Assembly: GCF_900130065.1 (NCBI RefSeq)
Contig: NZ_FQXV01000010.1
Coordinates: 62,001 to 126,000 of the forward strand
Direction of reading: 5' to 3'
DNA from: Sporobacter termitidis DSM 10068
GTDB lineage: Bacteria > Bacillota > Clostridia > Oscillospirales > Oscillospiraceae
Length of the DNA stretch: 64,000 nt
Below, piece after piece: positions 16,287 to 24,392 of the stretch; position 1 is the first letter of the stretch, and the number at the start of each line of letters is the position of its first letter. Both the position numbers and the translations under genes were made by a program. The notes beneath the pieces were generated by a model. It saw only the letters and a program-made list of their open reading frames with translations, was not told the DNA's origin and did not search any database.

Positions 16287-17828
16287 ATGTTTAAACCCAT
16301 GGCACGTAAGATATATATTGAGCTTACTCCTCCGAGTGAGGGGGATGCCGTTGCAGACAAGGACAGAATAATTAGGGCGCTCGAAAAGGATTTCGGGTCC
16401 GTTGTCATGTCTTATGATGTCTTAAAGGCACATTATATGCTTTTAAGAAATTTCGACTGGAAGCTCACCGTGACTATGATTATGAAAGGCCATGAGTGGG
16501 AAATTATTCAAATCGAACGCGGGAATACCACAGATAAGAATTATGGCTATGCTGTCGATCTCGGCAGTACGACGATTATCATGCAGCTCGTTGATTTGGC
16601 CACAGGCGTAATACTTGGGCAGGAGAGCATGTTCAATGCTCAGATCAGGTTTGGCGATGAGATCTTGAGCAGGATTTTTTATGCCAAAGATAAAGCCGAG
16701 CACCTTCAAGAGATTCAGGTGTGTACTCTTATGAGTCTGAATGAATTGATTGCGTCGCTCCAAAAGTTAACGGGCATCTCGTCCTCGGACTGCGGCATCA
16801 TGGTAATCGGCGGCAACACGACGATGATTCATTTTTTGCTTGGTCTTGATCCGTGGTTTATTTTCCATGCTCCTTACTCTCCCGCATTTAACAGCTGTGG
16901 CTTTATTCGCGCCAGCTCGCTTAATTTGCAGTTCCCCGGACTGGTATACTGCTATCCGTCAGCAGCCAATTACATCGGCGGTGATATTATCAGCGGGCTG
17001 ATTGCCTCGGAGCTTTACCTCAATAGCCCAATTTCTTTGTATATGGATATTGGGACAAACGGGGAAATGATTCTCGGAAACAACGAGTTTTTGCTCGCGG
17101 CAGCAGGCGCCGCCGGGCCGGCACTTGAAGGCGGTATCAGCAAATACGGGATGCAGGCCAAGCCAGGTGCTGTCGATTCTGTAAAAATAGTCGATAACCA
17201 AATTGTTCTCACGACAATACAGAATCAAAAGCCTTTGGGTATTTGTGGATCAGGCATTGTGGATCTGCTGGCGGAGATGCTGCTGGAAGGCTGGATTGAT
17301 CGTTCAGGTGCGTTTGTGCCAGAGCGGTCGGAGCGCATCGTTCAAAGGGAAGAAGAATATGCTGTTGTCTATGCGTGGAGCAGTGAATCCGCTTCAGGTG
17401 AAGAGCTTCTGTTTACTCAGAATGATATTTTCAGCTACATGGACACCAAAGCAGCTGCGAATACAATGGTCGCATACCTGCTTGAAGCTTCGGGCGTAAG
17501 TCCGCAGGACATCAAAAAAGTTTATCTGGCCGGTGCTTTCGGCACACATCTAAATCTCGAATCAGCCATAACCATCGGCCTCTATCCGGATCTTCCCAGA
17601 GACCGGTTCGTCATACTCGGCAATGGATCGTTAGCCGGTGCCTGCAAGCTTCTATTAGATGCATCGTTATATTATACGAGTGAAAGCATTATCGAAAAAA
17701 TGGTCTATCTCTCACTCGGCGAGGCAACAGATTTTTTGACAAAAATGTTTGCGGCAAAATTCCTGCCTCATACGGACCTGGATCTTTATCCAACCGTCAA
17801 GGAAAAGTTGAAAAGCAGAAATAAGTAA
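16287..17828 (+). CDS. RACo-like ASKHA ATPase (corrinoid protein reductive activator, DUF4445) without ferredoxin domain
   Basis: A 513-residue protein whose first residues match the linker of RACo proteins (RKIYIELTPPSEGD), followed by an actin-fold ATPase: phosphate-1 YAVDLGSTTI (~88-97), GGNTTMIHFLLGL, phosphate-2 YMDIGTNGEM, adenosine-type 'AAGAAGPALEGG', and YLAGAFGTH. Family members use ATP and a low-potential electron from an N-terminal [2Fe-2S] domain to reactivate Co(II) corrinoid proteins of methyltransferase systems. That N-terminal domain is absent, and the promoter just upstream shows the gene is not simply cut. An external electron donor would be needed; the adjacent AsrB-type flavoprotein is one candidate, by inference. 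No corrinoid methyltransferase gene is in the window. Confidence 0.75.
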   Translation: MFKPMARKIYIELTPPSEGDAVADKDRIIRALEKDFGSVVMSYDVLKAHYMLLRNFDWKLTVTMIMKGHEWEIIQIERGNTTDKNYGYAVDLGSTTIIMQLVDLATGVILGQESMFNAQIRFGDEILSRIFYAKDKAEHLQEIQVCTLMSLNELIASLQKLTGISSSDCGIMVIGGNTTMIHFLLGLDPWFIFHAPYSPAFNSCGFIRASSLNLQFPGLVYCYPSAANYIGGDIISGLIASELYLNSPISLYMDIGTNGEMILGNNEFLLAAAGAAGPALEGGISKYGMQAKPGAVDSVKIVDNQIVLTTIQNQKPLGICGSGIVDLLAEMLLEGWIDRSGAFVPERSERIVQREEEYAVVYAWSSESASGEELLFTQNDIFSYMDTKAAANTMVAYLLEASGVSPQDIKKVYLAGAFGTHLNLESAITIGLYPDLPRDRFVILGNGSLAGACKLLLDASLYYTSESIIEKMVYLSLGEATDFLTKMFAAKFLPHTDLDLYPTVKEKLKSRNK

Positions 17829-17894
17829 TCACTGATGATTTTTATGCTTTCAGTATAACTAAATACAGCAATAATCCGTCGTTTTTATAACAAA

Positions 17895-17930
17895 GGGCCG
17901 GCAGACAACATACCTGCCGGCTCTTGTTTA
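17895..17930. terminator. Shared bidirectional terminator between the RACo-like gene and asrC
   Basis: GCCGGCAG (17897-17904) pairs with CTGCCGGC (17914-17921); T-rich on both sides (TCTTGTTT on plus, CCTTTG on minus). Confidence 0.65.
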
Positions 17931-17939
17931 AAGTGAAGG

Positions 17940-18902
17940 TCAATACTGCGGGCCACCCCAGTATAGCGTTTGTTCAATCTCTGCGCACGACGGGAGTTTA
18001 ACATCCTTCATGGCCCATTTTAAGTATTCCTGTACGCCGGTCCTGTCGACGATATAGCCAATATGCTCTTTTCCGCCCGGAGCCGACGGGTCAATATACT
18101 CTTTAACATAGTCATAAGTGTTTGTAATGATTTTGATAATACTATCGGCGTCCGTCCATTTGATAAAGTCCACGGCGAGCCGCGGGTTGCGTTTTCCGGT
18201 CCGGCCCAGCAAAACAAGCCGGAAATACTGTTCTTTCGAGCGCGTCCAAGCCCTTGTGGGACAATTGATGACGCATTCTCCGCAGCCGACGCACTTCTGT
18301 GCGCTGCGATTGGGCCTGTTGTTCACCATAGATATGGCGCCGACAGATTTCTTCCGGCAATATCTCTCGCATGCCCCGCAGCTGGCGCACCGGCTGCTGT
18401 CAAACTGCGGCAGCGTCATACCGATGATACCAAAATCATGCATCCGCACCTTGGCGCAGTCGTTCGGACAGCCGGTGAGGGCAATTTTAAAGTGCAGATC
18501 ATTGGGATAGACGGCATCCTCAATGCGCTGCGCCAGACCTGTTGTGTCGTAGCAGGCATAGGGGCACACACGGTTGCCAATGCAGGCGGAGACGTTGCGC
18601 GTCCCGGAAGCTGGATATCCCGTCCCGGGCGCTTCTTGGCGCGTCGCAATGCCGCTGATAATCGGCTGTAGCAGCGCGTTGACCTTCGGGATATCCTCGA
18701 ATTTGATTCCGGGAATCTCCAGACCTTGCCTCACTGTTATATGAATTGTGCCGTTGCCGTATTTCTGAGCTATTTCCTGAATAAACGGCAGCAGCGTCAC
18801 ATCGAGGTGCCCGCCTGGGATACGAATGCGGGAGGCGGTATGGCCCCGTTCCTTTGTCACTCGAAAAGCGTTCTTCATGAGCTTCTTGGTATTGATGTCC
18901 AT
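17940..18902 (-). CDS. asrC: Anaerobic sulfite reductase subunit C (sirohaem/[4Fe-4S] catalytic subunit)
   Basis: A 320-residue AsrC-type dissimilatory sulfite reductase. The N-terminal ferredoxin-like half carries GGHLDVTLL; the sirohaem/[4Fe-4S] ligands are in ACIGNRVCPYAC and TGCPNDCAKV; two ferredoxin-type clusters follow (CASCGACERYC, CVGCGECVINC). It reduces sulfite to sulfide in the cytoplasm with electrons from AsrA/AsrB. The gene is 12 nt after asrB and last in the operon. Length and motif order agree with Clostridium and Salmonella AsrC. Confidence 0.9.
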   Translation of the reverse strand: MDINTKKLMKNAFRVTKERGHTASRIRIPGGHLDVTLLPFIQEIAQKYGNGTIHITVRQGLEIPGIKFEDIPKVNALLQPIISGIATRQEAPGTGYPASGTRNVSACIGNRVCPYACYDTTGLAQRIEDAVYPNDLHFKIALTGCPNDCAKVRMHDFGIIGMTLPQFDSSRCASCGACERYCRKKSVGAISMVNNRPNRSAQKCVGCGECVINCPTRAWTRSKEQYFRLVLLGRTGKRNPRLAVDFIKWTDADSIIKIITNTYDYVKEYIDPSAPGGKEHIGYIVDRTGVQEYLKWAMKDVKLPSCAEIEQTLYWGGPQY

Positions 18903-18914
18903 GCCCCAAGCCCC

Positions 18915-19709
18915 CTAATCAATAAAATCTTTCGCGACGGAGTAATTAAATACAGGCCCGTCGAGGCAAACATATTTATCATCGATTTTGCAGTGCCCGC
19001 ACTTTCCGATGCCGCAGCACATTTTTCTCTCGTGGGAAACCCAAATATCCTTTTCCGAAAAACCGCGTTCCAGAAGAGCCTTGGTTGAAAAGCGCATCAT
19101 CGCCGGCGGCCCGACCACGACGGCTGCGGAATAAGCCAGATCTTTTATCTCCAAGCCGGGAATATATTCAGTCACCAGCCCCATGCGGTATGTCGCATCA
19201 CCGAGGTTATCGTCGGTGGTCAGCGTGACATCCAGGCGTTCTTGCCAGCGCCTAAAATCGTCTTGGAACAGTATATCGTCCGGCGTTTTAAAGCCGGCAA
19301 TCAGCTTAATCTTTGCAGCCGCGTCCGGGTGCCTGTAAAAATGCTCGATAACGCCACGGACGGGTGATATCCCGGTACCGCCCGCGACTATCACCAGTTC
19401 CTTCCCTTTAAATAGAGAGACCTCAAAGCCGTTGCCGTAGGGGCCGCGCAGGAAAAGGCGGTCGCCTGTCCAATTCTCGAAAACGGCATCAGTCACCCGT
19501 CCGACCTTGCGGATGGTAAAGTCGATCGTGTCCTCTCCGATACCACTGACCGAGATGGGCGCCTCCCCATATTTCGGCAGTGAGACCTCGAAAAACTGTC
19601 CGGGCTTGACGTCGCCTTTGTAAGCCAGGCGAAAGGTATACTCGATTTTTGTATGCTTGGTAACTTCCACAATCTCCGACCAGGAGGATGTATAACGGTT
19701 TTCAGCCAT
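18915..19709 (-). CDS. asrB: Anaerobic sulfite reductase subunit B (FAD/NAD(P)H reductase)
   Basis: A 264-residue ferredoxin-NADP reductase-like flavoprotein: FAD-binding part ('PGQFFEVSLP', 'RKVGRVTDAV', 'LRGPYGNGF'), nucleotide-binding part ('IVAGGTGISPVRGVI') and a C-terminal cysteine set for an iron-sulfur cluster (MCCGIGKCGHCKI...C). It takes electrons from NADH and passes them to AsrA. It overlaps asrA by 8 nt. Confidence 0.9.
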   Translation of the reverse strand: MAENRYTSSWSEIVEVTKHTKIEYTFRLAYKGDVKPGQFFEVSLPKYGEAPISVSGIGEDTIDFTIRKVGRVTDAVFENWTGDRLFLRGPYGNGFEVSLFKGKELVIVAGGTGISPVRGVIEHFYRHPDAAAKIKLIAGFKTPDDILFQDDFRRWQERLDVTLTTDDNLGDATYRMGLVTEYIPGLEIKDLAYSAAVVVGPPAMMRFSTKALLERGFSEKDIWVSHERKMCCGIGKCGHCKIDDKYVCLDGPVFNYSVAKDFID

Positions 19710-20718
19710 TGCCGTTTACCTCCTTCATGGCGTCCCCAAGCCTGTTGATAATGTGTGAAAAGGATATGTATTCAGGGCAGATATCGTCGCAGCGCCCGCA
19801 TCCGACGCACATGTGATAACCGAACCGCTTTTTAAAATCGCAGACTTTGTGGAGCGTCTTGAACCGCATGCGGTCCCCGTTTTTCTGGCGGTAGCTGCCC
19901 CCTCCGGCCACATCGGTAAATCCGTCGACCATGCAGGAGGCCTGGACCCGGCGGCGCTCCCCCACCTTGCCGTTGTCCTGGTAGAAAACATCCTGCATGG
20001 AAAAGCACGTACAGGTCGGGCAGGCAAAATTGCACCGGCCGCAGGCAATGCAGCGGCTGTCGTATTCCCGCCACATGGACGCTTTCGCGACGGCAACGGA
20101 CAGGCCATCAGGAACAGTTACTTTCACCGGCGTCTCCGCCACAAAGGACGGGGTAAAATCTGTCTCATTGGCGGAATGCTTCTGTATCAACTCCGCGAGC
20201 TCCGTCTGAGGACTTGACATATAAAAGCCATCATTCTTTTTCTCAAACGCGGCGTCCCAGCCTTCGGCAATGTTCGTTCCCATATCGACACAGTAGCAGG
20301 TCGAAAACGCTTTTGGGCACCCTATGAGAACGAAGCGGCATCGCTCGCGCAGCCTGCTGTAATACGCGTCAGGAGCGCCGTTGCGAAGATATATCTCGTC
20401 GAGGCGCTTCACCGCGTGAAAATCGCAGCTGCGAAGGAAAACCAGAGCGCTCTTTTGTCTGGACTGCGGTTGTTTTATATCGTCTTCGGTGAAATAAAAA
20501 AGCGTCTGCGATAAGGGCAGCAGTATTTCCTTGAAGGAATAATCCGATTTCGCATCCGTTTCGATTTCATCAACTGATGTAATTTCACCGTAACGAATGC
20601 AATCCACACCGGAAAAGGTGTTGCCTCCCTCGTACCTTTTCGGCGCGAACAGGACATAATCTTTTGACAGCTCTTGAAGCAGTTCATTAATACCGCTTTC
20701 AGTCAGTCTGTAGCCCAT
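19702..20718 (-). CDS. asrA: Anaerobic sulfite reductase subunit A (ferredoxin-like)
   Basis: A 338-residue electron-transfer subunit with two C-terminal [4Fe-4S] motifs (CIACGRCNFACPTC and CVGCGRCDDICPEY) and the AsrA N-terminal domain ('LLPLSQTLFYFTEDD', 'RSCDFHAVKRLDEIY'). ATG at 20718 lies about 7 nt after AAGGGGG and is preferred over the ORF start at 20760. First gene of asrABC; the order and overlaps are the standard ones. Confidence 0.9.
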   Translation of the reverse strand: MGYRLTESGINELLQELSKDYVLFAPKRYEGGNTFSGVDCIRYGEITSVDEIETDAKSDYSFKEILLPLSQTLFYFTEDDIKQPQSRQKSALVFLRSCDFHAVKRLDEIYLRNGAPDAYYSRLRERCRFVLIGCPKAFSTCYCVDMGTNIAEGWDAAFEKKNDGFYMSSPQTELAELIQKHSANETDFTPSFVAETPVKVTVPDGLSVAVAKASMWREYDSRCIACGRCNFACPTCTCFSMQDVFYQDNGKVGERRRVQASCMVDGFTDVAGGGSYRQKNGDRMRFKTLHKVCDFKKRFGYHMCVGCGRCDDICPEYISFSHIINRLGDAMKEVNGNG

Positions 20719-21048
20719 AATATTACCCCCTTGACAGTTTACTCTAGTGCTTAATTCCATTTATCTTACCGCCAATTACAATATTTGTCTGTTGCAAATG
20801 CAACACCTGGTAAAAAGGGGCACGGCTTTTGGGATTTGAATATTGACCATAAGGACGAGGGTTGTTTTTTTACGCCGATTTAGCTCTTCCGTTGTAAAAA
20901 CAACTGCAATTTTACGGTAATATTCTATAATAATGTTGTTCGATACACGGGCTGAAGCTTTTTGGTGTTAATGAATAACCCACCCGCCAAGCGTTACTGT
21001 ACGCGTTACAAAATTAAAGTTTAGGAGATACCTGAGGAGGGAAACTGA
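20719..21048. promoter_or_regulatory. Divergent control region of asrABC and the nitroreductase
   Basis: About 330 nt without a gene. A palindrome GTTGCAAATGCAAC (20791-20804) overlaps a possible minus-strand -35 TTGCAT, which lies 17 nt from a TGTAAT -10 for asrA. A second palindrome GTTGTAAAAACAAC is at 20891-20904. The spacing suits a dimeric regulator, but I cannot name the family. Confidence 0.4.
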
Positions 21049-21714
21049 ATGGATGTTATAGATGCATTGCAATCCCGGCATTGTACCCGCGCTTTTACGG
21101 AAAAACCGATTGATAGAGAGCTTCTCATGAAGGTGCTGGACGCAGCCAACACATCCCCTTCATACGCCAACAGTCAGCCTTGGGAGGTTTTTGTTGTCGC
21201 AGCGGAGCCCTTGAAGAAACTCCGGAATGTCTTCATTGAGAAATTCCGGGCTGGTATACCAATGACCCCCGATATTCCCATGGCCAAACTATGGCCCGAA
21301 CCATATAAGTCAAACATAGGGTCAACCGGCGCTGCTCATTTAGAGCACCTTGGCATTGCCAGGGACGATAAAGCTAAAAGAGCCGAAAATCTTGTAAAGA
21401 GCTTGAACTGTTTTGGCGCGCCGGCAGTAATCTATCTTTGCTTAAGCAAAGAATTGACTCATTGGTCGTTTTATGACTTAGGACTTTTTTCTCAAAGCCT
21501 GATGCTGGCAGCGCAGCATTATGGTTTAAACACCATGCCAGCAGCCGTAATTGCGGTGTATCCCGATTTGATACGCGAAGAACTGGCAATCCCTGATAAT
21601 TTAAATATTATTCTTGGTATCGCCATCGGCTATGGTATACCGGGTGATCTCAATAATCAATTCTTTACAACGAGAAGATCATTAGACGAATTTGTAAGAA
21701 TAAAAGGGATTTAA
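21049..21714 (+). CDS. Nitroreductase-family FMN oxidoreductase
   Basis: A 221-residue NAD(P)H:FMN-dependent nitroreductase fold: N-terminal 'ALQSRHCTRAFTEKPI' with the FMN phosphate-binding Arg, 'SPSYANSQPWEVFVV' and the C-terminal 'AIGYGIPGDLNNQF' with a final 'RRSLDEFV'. Physiological substrate unknown; family members reduce nitro compounds, quinones or flavins. RBS GAGGAGGG before ATG. Divergent from asrABC and followed by a strong terminator. Confidence 0.85.
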   Translation: MDVIDALQSRHCTRAFTEKPIDRELLMKVLDAANTSPSYANSQPWEVFVVAAEPLKKLRNVFIEKFRAGIPMTPDIPMAKLWPEPYKSNIGSTGAAHLEHLGIARDDKAKRAENLVKSLNCFGAPAVIYLCLSKELTHWSFYDLGLFSQSLMLAAQHYGLNTMPAAVIAVYPDLIREELAIPDNLNIILGIAIGYGIPGDLNNQFFTTRRSLDEFVRIKGI

Positions 21715-21735
21715 AGTTTTAATCAGCATTTTGAC

Positions 21736-21768
21736 GCCTGCCGCTTCACCTGCGGCAGGCATTTTTTT
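21736..21768 (+). terminator. Rho-independent terminator after the nitroreductase
   Basis: GCCTGCCGC (21736-21744) pairs with GCGGCAGGC (21752-21760), followed by ATTTTTTT. Confidence 0.9.
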
Positions 21769-21855
21769 CGGAGCATGATCTGCATACCATAGCCTATTGC
21801 CGGTTCATCTTCCCTCTTTAAACCGTAATTCTATTGACAATATGTAGCTTTTATG

Positions 21856-21899
21856 CTACCATCTGTAACAGTGTTTCATAACGCTGTTACAGATGGTAG
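21856..21899. promoter_or_regulatory. 44-bp palindromic operator before the second TetR gene
   Basis: Sixteen-bp perfect arms (21856-21871 and 21884-21899, CTACCATCTGTAACAG and its complement) around a 12-nt centre. It lies just downstream of TTGACA (21834-21839) and covers the -10 region. The inner part (GTAACAG...CGCTGTTAC) resembles the operator at 15133-15158. Confidence 0.7.
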
Positions 21900-21915
21900 G
21901 AAAGGAAGTGACTGA

Positions 21916-22533
21916 ATGGCCAAGCAAAAAGAGGGCGTCTACGAAAAGGTCCTTGAATGTGCAAAGGCGGAATTTCTGGAGATGGGCTTTAAAGACGCTT
22001 CCCTGCGCACCATAGCGCAAAACGCCGGCACAAGCACCGGTTCCATCTATACCCGGTTCACAGACAAGCACGGCTTATTCGAAGCGCTGGTGTCATCTGC
22101 TGCGGCGGGCTTGACGGAACTGTACTTGGGCGTGCAGATGAAATTCAGCGAGCTACCCGGCAATGAGCAGCAGGAAACCATGTTTGAATACTCCGAAGAC
22201 AAATTCAAGGATTTTATCGGATATATCTACGATCATTTCGATGAGTTCAAGCTGCTCATCACCTGTTCGGAGGGAACCAGATTTTCCGGTTTCATCCATA
22301 GCCTGGTGGAAATCGATGTGGAATATTCTTTAAAATTCATTCAAGCCAGCGGCAACGATGCGCTCTCCTCCGGCCGAGCTTCTCCCGAGCTTCTGCATAT
22401 CGTTTCCAGCGCGTTTTTTTCAGGGGTGTTTGAAATCGTGGTGCATGACATGACCAGGGAGGCCGCAGACCGGTATATCGACCGGCTCAAGCGCTTTTTC
22501 CTGGCAGGCTGGGATACTATCTTAAATCCTTAG
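21916..22533 (+). CDS. TetR-family transcriptional regulator
   Basis: A 205-residue repressor with the TetR HTH 'LRTIAQNAGTSTGSIYTRFTDKHGLFEALV' (residues ~32-61) and a helical sensor domain. ATG follows GGAAGTGA. It is probably autorepressed through the 44-bp palindrome, and it precedes the ABC/opp transporter run, which it may also control. Paralogue of the TetR at 14475-15107. Confidence 0.8.
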   Translation: MAKQKEGVYEKVLECAKAEFLEMGFKDASLRTIAQNAGTSTGSIYTRFTDKHGLFEALVSSAAAGLTELYLGVQMKFSELPGNEQQETMFEYSEDKFKDFIGYIYDHFDEFKLLITCSEGTRFSGFIHSLVEIDVEYSLKFIQASGNDALSSGRASPELLHIVSSAFFSGVFEIVVHDMTREAADRYIDRLKRFFLAGWDTILNP

Positions 22534-22602
22534 CGACCCCATAATAAAACAGCCGTTATCCTATGAGGCCTCTTTTTTGAGCCTCAAAAAAATTGTCAAA
22601 AA

Positions 22603-22618
22603 GTTAGATATTTCTAAC
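22603..22618 (+). promoter_or_regulatory. Perfect DtxR-type palindrome before the ABC transporter operon
   Basis: GTTAGATATTTCTAAC with 6-bp perfect arms and a 4-nt centre, 19 nt before the ATG at 22638. TTGTCA lies just upstream. Confidence 0.6.
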
Positions 22619-22637
22619 TCGAAGGAGGATTATATAT

Positions 22638-24380
22638 ATGGAGAATCCGCGGCCTCAAAGTCCATTCGCCCGGCTGGCAGATTTTGCGAAGCCTCACAAA
22701 GGAGGGTATATCGCCTCCGTTCTGTTTGCAATCGTGGGTGTGGCGTCGGGACTGGTGCCATATTTCGCTGTGGCGCAGATGGTCATCAGGCTGATCGCCG
22801 GCGGGCGGGAGCTGACTTTTTATCTCATGTGGTGCGGCGTCGCCGCGGCGGGCTTTGTGCTGAAGTCCATCTGCATGAATATCTCCACGACATTTTCCCA
22901 CAGGGCGACCTTCGCGGTGATTTCCGAGGTGCGCTTCCGCCTGACCTCCAAGCTGACGAGGGTCCCCATGGGCCACCTGCTGGATACCCCTTCGGGCCAG
23001 TTCAAAACCACCATCATAGAGCGGACAGACAGTATCGAATCGCCGCTGGCACATGTGCTGCCGGAGATGACGGCCAATCTGCTGGTTCCACTTGGTATCA
23101 TCATCTATCTGTTCACGCTCGACTGGCGCATGGCTCTGGTGTCGCTCATCACCCTGCCCATCGGCCTTATAGCCTACATGGCCATGATGAGGGATTATGC
23201 GGTCAAATATGCCGCCGTCACCGACGCCGGCAAGCATATGAGCGCGACCACGGTCGAGTACATAGGCGGCATCGAGGTCATCAAGGCGTTCAATCAATCG
23301 GCCAACTCTTACGCAAAATTCACCGACGCCGTCAGGAAGAACACCCAGCTCGTCTTTGAGTGGATGCGCGCCACGCAGGTTTATTCCGCCGTGGCCCAGA
23401 GCGTCTGGCCCGCGGTGCTTATCGGCGTGCTGCCCATCGGCTGCATTTTTTATCTGAACGGGTCTCTGGACATTCCGACCTTTATCACGATCATGATCCT
23501 GTCCCTGGGTATTATCGGGCCGATCATCGCCGCCATGTTTTTTACCGACGATATTGCCAAGATCGGCACCATCGTGAGCGATATCGGGACGATCCTGGAC
23601 ATTCCCGAGTTGAAAAGGCCCGCGGGAAAAAAGGAATTGCACGGCTCGGACATCGAGCTTAAAAACGTCACCTTTGCTTACAAGGACGAGCAGGTGCTCA
23701 AGGGCGTCAACCTGAAAATCGACGCGGGCAGCGTGACCGCTTTTGTCGGGCCCTCCGGCGGCGGGAAATCCACGATCGCCAAACTGATCGCTTCCCTGTG
23801 GGACGTAGATGGTGGCAGTATTACGCTGGGCGGCGTGGACATCAGGGATATCCCGACGGCGCAGCTCATAGACAGCATTGCCTATGTCGCGCAGGACAAT
23901 TACCTCTTTAATGACACGGTGCGGAACAATATCCGCATGGGGAACCCGAGCGCCGACGACGCCGCTGTAGAGGCCGTGGCAAAGGCCTCCGGCTGCCACG
24001 AATTCATTATGAAGCTGGAACACGGCTACGACACCATTACCGGCAGTGCCGGAGGGCATCTCTCGGGCGGTGAACGCCAGCGCATCGCCATCGCCCGGGC
24101 CATGCTGAAAAACGCTCCCATTGTTATTTTGGACGAAGCCACGGCGTATACGGACCCAGAGAACGAATCGGTCATTCAGGAGGCCGTGGCGAGGCTGGTA
24201 GCGGGAAAGACGCTCATCGTCATCGCGCACAGACTCTCCACCATCACGAGCTCCGACAAGATTGCCGTGGTGGAACAGGGGCGTATCCTGGCAGAGGGCA
24301 GGCATGGGGAGCTGCTTGAAAAGTGTGCGCTGTACCGCGCCATGTGGCAGGCCCACATGGACGCGAAAGACGCGGTATAA
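22638..24380 (+). CDS. ABC transporter half-subunit, membrane + ATPase fusion (first of a heterodimer)
   Basis: A 580-residue type IV ABC half-transporter: six hydrophobic segments to about residue 310, then an ATPase with Walker A GPSGGGKST, signature LSGGERQR, Walker B IVILDEATAYTD and H-switch AHRL. ATG 22638 follows GAAGGAGG. It forms a heterodimer with the next gene. Besides drug exporters, this fold includes the siderophore importers IrtAB and YbtPQ, and the iron-type operator upstream fits that group; direction of transport cannot be read from sequence. Confidence 0.85.
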   Translation: MENPRPQSPFARLADFAKPHKGGYIASVLFAIVGVASGLVPYFAVAQMVIRLIAGGRELTFYLMWCGVAAAGFVLKSICMNISTTFSHRATFAVISEVRFRLTSKLTRVPMGHLLDTPSGQFKTTIIERTDSIESPLAHVLPEMTANLLVPLGIIIYLFTLDWRMALVSLITLPIGLIAYMAMMRDYAVKYAAVTDAGKHMSATTVEYIGGIEVIKAFNQSANSYAKFTDAVRKNTQLVFEWMRATQVYSAVAQSVWPAVLIGVLPIGCIFYLNGSLDIPTFITIMILSLGIIGPIIAAMFFTDDIAKIGTIVSDIGTILDIPELKRPAGKKELHGSDIELKNVTFAYKDEQVLKGVNLKIDAGSVTAFVGPSGGGKSTIAKLIASLWDVDGGSITLGGVDIRDIPTAQLIDSIAYVAQDNYLFNDTVRNNIRMGNPSADDAAVEAVAKASGCHEFIMKLEHGYDTITGSAGGHLSGGERQRIAIARAMLKNAPIVILDEATAYTDPENESVIQEAVARLVAGKTLIVIAHRLSTITSSDKIAVVEQGRILAEGRHGELLEKCALYRAMWQAHMDAKDAV

Positions 24381-24392
24381 GGAGGGAACGGC

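Noticed and set aside
22614-24356. A 580-codon minus-strand open frame
   Set aside because: It mirrors the ABC transporter gene at 22638-24380, has low-complexity His/Asp/Gly-rich composition and no RBS; the plus strand has all the ABC motifs.
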